Positions 37,343 through 44,088 of a stretch of DNA of 58,437 nt are shown here, one piece after another. Location: the NCBI RefSeq assembly GCF_000482245.1, contig NZ_AWNH01000109.1:1-58437 (forward strand). The letters are read 5' to 3'. Source of the stretch: Leptolyngbya sp. Heron Island J. Its GTDB lineage: Bacteria > Cyanobacteriota > Cyanobacteriia > Phormidesmidales > Phormidesmidaceae. Numbering within the stretch: the first letter of the stretch is position 1; each line of letters begins with the position of its first letter. The notes beneath the pieces are model-generated. The model was not told the origin of the DNA. It saw only the letters and a program-made list of their open reading frames with translations, and did no database searches. The position numbers were made by a program, and so were the translations under genes.

Positions 37343-37737
37343 CAGCCGTAAGCCGGGTTCTGTTCTCGATGATGTCACCATCAACGGGCGGTTATCTATC
37401 TGGGACAACTGTTACCAGTTGCCTCTAGCGGTACACCAAAAGCGGGGCTGGAAAAAGGTCAACCATAGCCCCTGCGACCTTGCTCCTAGCCGGGGTTTAC
37501 CGAGCCAGCACCTCTCGATGCTGCTGGTGCGCTCTTACCGCACCTTTGCACCCTTACCTGTGGTGTGGGTAAGCACAAGGCCTACCCCGACCCATCGGCG
37601 GTATGTTTCTGTGGCACTATCCTCACGGTCACCCGCACTGGGCGTTACCCAGCAAGCCTGACCTTTCAGGAGCCCGGACTTTCCTCAGATTAGAGCAAAC
37701 CTAATCTGCAACCGCAGCACCAACTCTTTCCGACTAA
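37333..37737 (-). ncRNA. rnpB: RNase P RNA, bacterial type A
   Basis: This is the catalytic RNA that trims 5' leaders from tRNA precursors. Read on the minus strand, the conserved 5' core GAGGAAAGTCCGGGCT (complement of 37671-37686) and the 3' core ACAGAACCCGGCTTAC (complement of 37348-37363) are both present. The ends pair as helix P1 (37334-37342 with 37723-37731, nine base pairs). A run of seven T follows the 3' end (37326-37332), marking termination about 55 bases before the rnc start. Several plus-strand ORFs over this region are shadows. Exact ends are estimates within a few bases. Confidence 0.96.
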
Positions 37738-37783
37738 CTATAATATCGCGGGGCCACAAGAAACTTACATAAGCCCACAGCAC

Positions 37784-37809
37784 AAAAAAGGCTGCCATCG
37801 GGCAGCCTT
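37784..37809 (-). terminator. Intrinsic terminator of the STAS gene
   Basis: A perfect 9-bp stem, AAGGCTGCC (37788-37796) and GGCAGCCTT (37801-37809), with loop ATCG, is followed on the minus strand by a six-T run (37784-37789). It lies about 50 bases after the STAS stop codon and just upstream of rnpB, isolating the two units. Confidence 0.85.
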
Positions 37810-37861
37810 ATCTCAGTACAATCCACAATCATGGCTATGGTCTGGAGAGGTGCTTTGGAAT

Positions 37862-38149
37862 CTATCGTAAATGTTCCAAAAGCCCCGAGCGTTCCAGTAC
37901 CATCTGAACCTGCGCATTCATGCCTTTAGCGACAATTTTTGCACCTGTCTGGTGAGACTGAATGATACCTTCCCAAAAGATGGATGCTGTCGCCGGGTCA
38001 ATAAATTTCGTTTTTGCCATGTCGATAATTAGCGTGACCCCTGGCCGAATTTTCTGCTTTAAATCTTGCCGGAAAAAAGGGGAAATCATCATGTCTACGC
38101 GACTGGGCAGACGAATGACCGCGTATGCTGTGGCTGGACTTGCATTCAT
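37862..38149 (-). CDS. STAS-domain protein (anti-sigma factor antagonist-like)
   Basis: This 95-residue single-domain protein follows the STAS pattern: YAVIRLPSRVDMMISPFFRQ, GVTLIIDMAKTKFIDPATAS, and a C-terminal AQVQMVLERSGLLEHL. The loop that usually reads D-S-S-G and carries the phosphorylated Ser reads D-P-A-T here, so regulation by an anti-sigma kinase is doubtful. I start at ATG 38149; a TTG three codons upstream is open. It is a single-gene unit ended by a strong hairpin terminator. Confidence 0.78.
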   Translation of the reverse strand: MNASPATAYAVIRLPSRVDMMISPFFRQDLKQKIRPGVTLIIDMAKTKFIDPATASIFWEGIIQSHQTGAKIVAKGMNAQVQMVLERSGLLEHLR

Positions 38150-38492
38150 GGGTAGCAAATATCACTCAGTACATTACTACGGTAAGCAAAATAGCGTTGG
38201 GATACGTGGGTTGTTTTACGGATAAAATCAAGGATTTACATGCTTTTAACAGAGCTTTTGCAATTCTTTTAGGATCGGTATTTACTGAAAAAATACGGAT
38301 ATTTCCTGTAAAAAATACCTGTATAGCCAATAAAAGGCGACTCAGAACACTGTAGAGCCCTGAATCGTGACTACTTGAGACATCCGATCTGCTTCATCCC
38401 TCCGTCCTTAGTCATGCATCTAACTGTGATTCATCTCACTCGTACTCATAATGAGTTTGGGTTAGTATGGGGATTCAAGCGGGAGGTTCGTT
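38150..38492. promoter_or_regulatory. Divergent intergenic region, STAS / ZIP transporter, with 13-bp palindrome
   Basis: No ORF is convincing in these 343 bases. The palindrome ACTCATAATGAGT (38444-38456) has six-base arms about one central base and ends 36 bases before the ZIP start, a suitable place for a repressor site. A second, looser dyad GGTATTT/AAATACC brackets an A-rich stretch near 38278-38318. Confidence 0.45.
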
Positions 38493-39266
38493 ATGGAACA
38501 GCTGTCTCAATCCTGGTCTGATGTAGCGTCCGATGTGATGAGCGATGGAGTGGCGTCGAGTGCGTTAGCCAGTTTTGGCACCGGCTTGGGGGCGCTGCCG
38601 GTTCTGTTTACCTCGCGGCTCGGTGAACGCTGGCAAACTCTGTTGTTGAGTGTTGGTAGCGGGGTAATGTTAGCTGCGGCGACGTTTTCGTTGTTGCTTC
38701 CAGCCTGGCGGCTGGTGAACCAGGCGGCTGGTGTAAACAGGTGGTTGGGAGATGGTGCGATCGCAATGGCTATTGTCGCTGGTGCAGCCCTATTTTATGG
38801 GTTGGCCAGCGTGTTGCCAGAGCCTGAATTGGATCAACAGTCTGGCCATGTATGGCTTTTTGTCTTAGCTATTGCCCTCCATCATTTTCCAGAAGGGTTG
38901 GCGGTTGGGTTGGGGACTGAATTCACCCATGATCCTGGCATCGCTATCGGTGTGGCATTACAAAATTTGCCAGAGGGGTTGATGGTGGCTCTGGCACTGC
39001 GGCAGCTTGGCTACGGCCCTGGGTTTGCCCTACTTCTGGCGACACTATCTGGCTGGTTAGAACCGTTGGGTGGTTGGCTGGGGGTGACTTTAGTCGATCT
39101 GGGTGCTGCGATCGCTCCTATAGCGATGGCCTCAGCGGCGGGAGCTATGTTGTTTGTCGTTAGCCATGAGTTGTTGCCCAGGCTTAACCTAAAAACTTTA
39201 AATAGTGGTGTGGGTATGGCAACAGGACTGGTAATGATGGGGGTGGTAGAACAGCTTTTGGGATAG
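38493..39266 (+). CDS. ZIP family metal transporter (ZupT/GufA-like)
   Basis: This 257-residue protein has about eight hydrophobic segments and the two ZIP metal-site helices: ALHHFPEGLAVGLG (HxxPEG) and ALQNLPEGLMVAL (NxPEG), with SHELLPR near the C-terminus. It should carry zinc or another divalent metal into the cytoplasm across the inner membrane. GGGAGG precedes the ATG. A palindrome lies 36 bases upstream of the start. Confidence 0.9.
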   Translation: MEQLSQSWSDVASDVMSDGVASSALASFGTGLGALPVLFTSRLGERWQTLLLSVGSGVMLAAATFSLLLPAWRLVNQAAGVNRWLGDGAIAMAIVAGAALFYGLASVLPEPELDQQSGHVWLFVLAIALHHFPEGLAVGLGTEFTHDPGIAIGVALQNLPEGLMVALALRQLGYGPGFALLLATLSGWLEPLGGWLGVTLVDLGAAIAPIAMASAAGAMLFVVSHELLPRLNLKTLNSGVGMATGLVMMGVVEQLLG

Positions 39267-39291
39267 AAAATTAGCGGTAGCGTTGGTTCAT

Positions 39292-41031
39292 CTATCGGCG
39301 TCTAAATCCACCCCTAAGGCCTGTTTCAGGATTGCGTAGCCAGACGTCACTATTGAGTTGTTGAGGCGCACAGGGCAATGGCGACCCCCAACACTTATTC
39401 GAGTTTTCTGGCAAAAAATACTGAATATTGTTCACCTGCATCAGATTCACCTTAACCGTCGGTAGCTGCGGTGGCATGACTAGCTGTTGGCTTAATTGGA
39501 TGCCGCTGAAATTGATGACTGTTAGGCTAATAATAAATAGAGCGCCAAACATCAAAGCCTTGGGCAGTTGGTTAATGGGTGCTACTAGTTGGCATACGAG
39601 GCTGTTTGACAGATTGCCATGGGTGCAAACAGTTGCGAGAATTAACGTTGGCAACAGCACAAAATAACCCAACCCAAAGCGAATCAGTGGGGCCTGACTA
39701 AATATAAACCCCATACCTAAAAGGCTGAGGGCAATGATCCAAAGTTCGGCGGCGTTTTGCCGAATATTTGTTTTCTTCAGTATCCAGATCGTACTGGGAA
39801 TGGCAATGATCACCAAAATCAACATGACCTTGTTGAGATGAGAGATCTGTAGCCATTGACTCAAGGTCCATAGCCAGACGTTGGCATCGCTTGGCGGTGA
39901 GCCAAACCAGTCCTGCCAACCGTTAATTCGTGCCAGGGCATGGGCCGCTTGTTGTGATGACAAGGCCCAAGGAGCGGCAGCACACATCCAGGAAGAAGGA
40001 TATAACGGACAGCCAGAGGTGACTATCCCAAACAGTAACAGGGGGGATAACAATATCAGACTAACTCCAGCCCCTAATGCGAGTTGGGTTGGTTTATCCC
40101 AGTTGTGAGCAATGTAGTATAGGGCAGCTATGGCCACAATTGGCAGACCGTTGAGCTTAAAGGTAACTGCACCGAGGCCTAAGACTAAAGGGATCATGGC
40201 ATCTGTGCAGCACCAGTTTGAGCATTTTGTCTGGAGCATGGCTGTCGCTTGAGTATGGCAGTTTTGTTGCTGTTGCGAGAGACTGAAAGTGGCCCAGGCC
40301 ACTATGCCCGTAATTAAAATCACGGGCAAATCGGGGGAGGGAGAAATCAAAATTGCTGATAGGAATGGTGTGAAAACAAACAAAGGTAGAGTCAGAGTAC
40401 AGTAGATAACAATAAACCAATCTGACTTGACAGCTCTTTTAGCCAGAATATAGTGCGCTGCTACACTTCCCTGTAATAAAACTAGAAAGAACAAATATCC
40501 ATTGAGGATGGCACTGCTACGGTCTCCTAGAAAACCAGGGTTAAACGGTGCTGCTAAGGCAAACCAGGAGGAGACAAATGCAAAGCCGTTATTTAATAAA
40601 GCTATACCGGGTACAGCGCCATAATCGGCGATCCAGCGAATTGCTCCAAAATGGTATAGACCCGTATCAAACCAGGATACTTGTTTTGAGGTGAGACTGG
40701 CTGTGCCCATGGCGATGAGAGCACCAATCAACAGCCATCGATCTGATACTTGTAATAGGATATTGACTGCGTTTGTCCTGACGGGGGATAACCTTAAGGC
40801 TAGGCCGGTGATCAGCCCCAATACTAGCAACCCAATTAGGGGTGATAGGGGGATAACCAGTGCGATCGCAAGAAATATATTGGCAAGTACAACGAGCCCA
40901 AGCCAAGCCGATATAAAAAAACGATCTCCTGAACGACTAAAGTTGTCTATGGGAAAAAGGGTAAGAATACCTATGCCAGTAACAAAGCTAGTACTGAGCA
41001 ATAGTCCCCAAGACAATAGAAAATAAAGCAT
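39292..41031 (-). CDS. Large multi-pass membrane protein (LIC_10190-like), possible GT-C glycosyltransferase
   Basis: This 579-residue protein has about a dozen hydrophobic segments and few charged residues between them. Notable is an early loop, WFDTGLYHFGAIRWIADYGA, then LNNGFAFVSSWFALAAPF, similar in position to the catalytic Asp loop of GT-C enzymes. It resembles a family I recall as LIC_10190 membrane proteins. The C-terminal 50 residues are periplasmic-looking and contain CWGSPLPCAPQQL with two Cys. Function is unassigned; envelope glycan work is plausible given the flanking polysaccharide cluster, but it is on the opposite strand. Confidence 0.6.
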   Translation of the reverse strand: MLYFLLSWGLLLSTSFVTGIGILTLFPIDNFSRSGDRFFISAWLGLVVLANIFLAIALVIPLSPLIGLLVLGLITGLALRLSPVRTNAVNILLQVSDRWLLIGALIAMGTASLTSKQVSWFDTGLYHFGAIRWIADYGAVPGIALLNNGFAFVSSWFALAAPFNPGFLGDRSSAILNGYLFFLVLLQGSVAAHYILAKRAVKSDWFIVIYCTLTLPLFVFTPFLSAILISPSPDLPVILITGIVAWATFSLSQQQQNCHTQATAMLQTKCSNWCCTDAMIPLVLGLGAVTFKLNGLPIVAIAALYYIAHNWDKPTQLALGAGVSLILLSPLLLFGIVTSGCPLYPSSWMCAAAPWALSSQQAAHALARINGWQDWFGSPPSDANVWLWTLSQWLQISHLNKVMLILVIIAIPSTIWILKKTNIRQNAAELWIIALSLLGMGFIFSQAPLIRFGLGYFVLLPTLILATVCTHGNLSNSLVCQLVAPINQLPKALMFGALFIISLTVINFSGIQLSQQLVMPPQLPTVKVNLMQVNNIQYFLPENSNKCWGSPLPCAPQQLNSDVWLRNPETGLRGGFRRR

Positions 41032-41812
41032 TTATTTTTTGAGTCTGGATATCAGGTATCAAGAAGTTGTTTTTTACGTATGAATCCTGGCTCTCCCGTT
41101 TAAATAATATTTTTTAGCCTCAATAATTTTTCTCTGGTAGGTATTAGTATTTTTATGACTTTTAATAATGTATTAAAAAGACTAGAATTGCTATAAATTG
41201 TTTCCCCATGATTTGTAACCATCCCATATATCGTTGGCTGAGGCTGTAGAGGGGTGGATGAGTGATGGAGTAACGGGGGAATTATTGAAGTGCGGGAGCC
41301 TAAATGTCATCTTTAATACCTCCTCTAAAGGTTCCAAGATTTAAATGGCTTATTAAAACTATCTTGCTAGCCTTAAATATCTGAAGTTCTTGTAAGCTGC
41401 AGATATTTTTATCTCATCACTCCTAAGCTGCTTCAAGAATTTTCATGAACTCATCATTCCTATGAAAAATTGTTTATGGAATCGATAGTTAAAAGCTTGC
41501 ATAAAGCTTTTAGAGTTCATAGGAGTTAGGAATTACACGTGTGATAAGTTGCATTAAGAATGATAGGGCGTATTTCCCTGAAAACAGTTATTAGCTTAAG
41601 TAGTTAGTCCTAGGTGCAGGGGCTCATATTAAGACATAGGGGCTTTTAGAGAAAGAGGATAAGAGGCATTTGCCATCGACTCTTTAGGAATCAAAGAGGG
41701 TGAAAATGTTGTTTGCCCTACATTGTGTGTGGCAAGTCTAGCTAGCAAAGGCTATTGGCATTTCTGCCGATGGTCTTATCCTTCGTATTAATAACCTTCT
41801 TACTGGTTTGCT
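41032..41812. promoter_or_regulatory. 781-bp AT-rich region upstream of the galE-wzm-wzt block, with nested stem-loop
   Basis: No ORF or known RNA is recognisable in this divergent spacer. A nested structure is visible: outer arms CCTATGAA (41459-41466) and TTCATAGG (41516-41523) enclose a perfect hairpin AAAAGCTT-gcata-AAGCTTTT (41491-41511). An alternative pairing TTTTCAT (41440-41446)/ATGAAAA (41462-41468) would compete with it. The region presumably holds the main promoter of the polysaccharide operon. Confidence 0.4.
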
Positions 41813-42886
41813 ATGGCAGTTTCTCAACCAACCATTTTAGTGACAGGTGGTGCAGGTTATATTGGCTCTCATGTGGTGAAGACATTGCAGCGACAGGGAT
41901 ATGGTGTCCTTGTTCTAGATAACCTTGTCTACGGGCATCGCGATGTTGTTGAAAATGTGCTCCAAGCAGACTTAGTTGTTGGTGATATATGCGATCGCGC
42001 CTTATTAGATCGTATATTTGCCATCCACGATATTGCGGCGGTGATGCATTTTGCGGCCTATGCCTATGTGGGTGAATCGATCAAAGATCCAGTAAAGTAC
42101 TATCGCAATAATGTGACAGGCACCGTCAACCTGTTGGAAGCCATGGTTGACGCTGATGTAAAGAACCTGGTTTTCTCATCCACCTGTGCCACCTATGGCG
42201 TGCCCAGCACCGTGCCGATTACTGAAACGTTGCCCCAGCAGCCCATTAATCCTTATGGGGCTAGCAAGCTCATGGTTGAGCGTATTCTGGCAGATTTTGA
42301 TCATGCCTATGATCTGAAGTCTGTGTGTTTTCGATACTTTAATGCGGCTGGTGCTGACCCCGATGGTCAACTGGGGGAGGACCATACCCCTGAGACTCAT
42401 TTGATACCGTTAGTGCTGCAAACAGCTCTGGGCTCTCGAGAGTCTATTTCTATTTTTGGTACAGACTATCCAACCGCTGATGGTACCTGTATACGAGACT
42501 ATATTCATGTGATGGATTTAGCCCAGGCGCACATTCTAGGCATAAAACATTTATTACAAGGTGGCCAAAGCGAAGCCTTTAATCTGGGCAACGGCAATGG
42601 GTTTTCGGTTAGACAGGTAATTGAGACTGCCAAGCAGGTGACTGAAAAGCCTATTCATGTGATTGAAGCTGAGCGTCGCCCCGGTGATCCGCCGGTTCTG
42701 GTGGGTAGCCATGAAAAAGCTAAGACCCTGTTAGGATGGCGACCTCAGTTTTCTGACCTTAAAGAAATTTTGAGCCATGCCTGGGTGTGGCATCAAAAAC
42801 GTCATGGGGTGATCTGTCCGCCAGTGGCTACGGAGATGACTGGCGGACAGCGCTGCCCTTCAAGCCAGGTTTTGGTGGGGAGGTAA
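41813..42886 (+). CDS. galE: UDP-glucose 4-epimerase
   Basis: This 357-residue protein is a short-chain dehydrogenase-type epimerase: TGGAGYIGSHVVKTL binds NAD, STCATYG supplies the catalytic Ser/Thr, and Y148-x3-K152 sits in PYGASKLMVE. CIRDYIHVMDLAQAH, FNLGNGNGFSVRQV and RRPGDPPVLVGS are typical of GalE. It interconverts UDP-glucose and UDP-galactose, supplying donor for the glycosyltransferases that follow. The C-terminal 25 residues run longer than usual. It is the first gene of the second polysaccharide block; the next gene starts 5 bp after its stop. Confidence 0.93.
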   Translation: MAVSQPTILVTGGAGYIGSHVVKTLQRQGYGVLVLDNLVYGHRDVVENVLQADLVVGDICDRALLDRIFAIHDIAAVMHFAAYAYVGESIKDPVKYYRNNVTGTVNLLEAMVDADVKNLVFSSTCATYGVPSTVPITETLPQQPINPYGASKLMVERILADFDHAYDLKSVCFRYFNAAGADPDGQLGEDHTPETHLIPLVLQTALGSRESISIFGTDYPTADGTCIRDYIHVMDLAQAHILGIKHLLQGGQSEAFNLGNGNGFSVRQVIETAKQVTEKPIHVIEAERRPGDPPVLVGSHEKAKTLLGWRPQFSDLKEILSHAWVWHQKRHGVICPPVATEMTGGQRCPSSQVLVGR

Positions 42887-42891
42887 CGCTC

Positions 42892-44043
42892 ATGAGCCAC
42901 GACAATCCTTTGGTCTCGGTTGTGATTCCGGCGTATAACGCGGAACAATTTATTGAGCGCACATTGGTTTCCGTGCTCAATCAGACCTATGGCCATCTAG
43001 AGATTATTGTGGTGGATGATGGGTCTTGCGATCGCACTGCCGACATTGTCCAAACCCTGGCTCGTCAGGACGAACGCATTATCTTACTACAGCAGGAGAA
43101 TGCCGGTGTGGCCGCCGCACGTAATACTGGCATACACCATGCTCAGGGCACCTTTATTGCCCCCTTAGATGCTGATGATATTTGGTATCCCGAAAACATT
43201 GCCCAACAGTTAGACTGTCTGCAGCAAGGCAATAGTTCTTTGGGACTTTGCTATGCCTGGACGGTAGATATCGATCACGATGATCAGCTGCTCCGCAATT
43301 TTCGAGCTGCTCAAATAACAGGTTCTGTTGCCAGGACGCTCCTCTGCCATAACTTTTTAGGTAATGCCAGTGCCAGCCTGATTCGACGTGAGTGTTTTGA
43401 TACTGTTGGTGATTATGATTGCAGCTTTAATCAAAAACAAATTCAGGGCTGTGAAGACTGGGATCTATATTTACGCATTGCTGAGCAGTATGAATTTTGT
43501 GTAGCACCCCAATTCCTTGTCGGATATCGTAGAACACCCGAGAGTATGTCCTCAAAAAATACTCTCAAAATGGCTCAATCCCATAGCTACATGTTAGAAA
43601 AAGCCCGCTCAAGAGGCGGAGAGGCTCCTAATTTTTTCTATCGACTATCTAGCAGCAGCTTTTACATGTATTTAGCGAGGCAAAGCTCTCTCAACAATAG
43701 ACCTCACGATACTTTGCAATGGCTTTTAACTGCCCTAAAACGTGATCTGCTCACAGTGCCATGGCGATATGGTTTTTATCTGCTAATGCTCAAAAGCCTG
43801 ATCGCCTTGAGCCCTGACCGTATAAGTAATCTATTGAAAACAATCCGATCTCTGTTGACGTCTCCAGATCAGCTGCTCAAACAGATGCAATCTTCTGTCA
43901 CTCAACCCTCAGCCTCTCGCATTCAATTCAAACTCCTTGTCGGTAACACATTCCACACCCTGATGTCTCACTATCCCCAGCGAAGTCGCAAACCAAAGAC
44001 CGTAAACTCTGCATCCATAGGGTTACCCGCCAGTATCAAATAG
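42892..44043 (+). CDS. GT2 family glycosyltransferase
   Basis: This 383-residue protein begins PLVSVVIPAYNAEQFIERTL, then IIVVDDGSCDRTADIV, GVAAARNTG and the metal-binding APLDADDIWYPE, with NFLGNASASLIRRECF and CEDWDLYLRIAEQ further on: a complete GT2 inverting transferase. I use ATG 42892 because GGGAGG lies eight bases upstream, inside the last codons of galE; the open frame extends to 42787 but that part overlaps galE. The C-terminal 100 residues lack a recognised domain. It probably extends the glycan exported by Wzm/Wzt. Confidence 0.9.
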   Translation: MSHDNPLVSVVIPAYNAEQFIERTLVSVLNQTYGHLEIIVVDDGSCDRTADIVQTLARQDERIILLQQENAGVAAARNTGIHHAQGTFIAPLDADDIWYPENIAQQLDCLQQGNSSLGLCYAWTVDIDHDDQLLRNFRAAQITGSVARTLLCHNFLGNASASLIRRECFDTVGDYDCSFNQKQIQGCEDWDLYLRIAEQYEFCVAPQFLVGYRRTPESMSSKNTLKMAQSHSYMLEKARSRGGEAPNFFYRLSSSSFYMYLARQSSLNNRPHDTLQWLLTALKRDLLTVPWRYGFYLLMLKSLIALSPDRISNLLKTIRSLLTSPDQLLKQMQSSVTQPSASRIQFKLLVGNTFHTLMSHYPQRSRKPKTVNSASIGLPASIK

Positions 44044-44088
44044 CCAACAGATATTCAAAATAGCTAATTATCCAGGACCGATTACGAT

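Noticed and set aside
37245-37661. Plus-strand ORF of 138 codons
   Set aside because: It lies over rnpB on the opposite strand; the conserved RNase P RNA cores explain the sequence.
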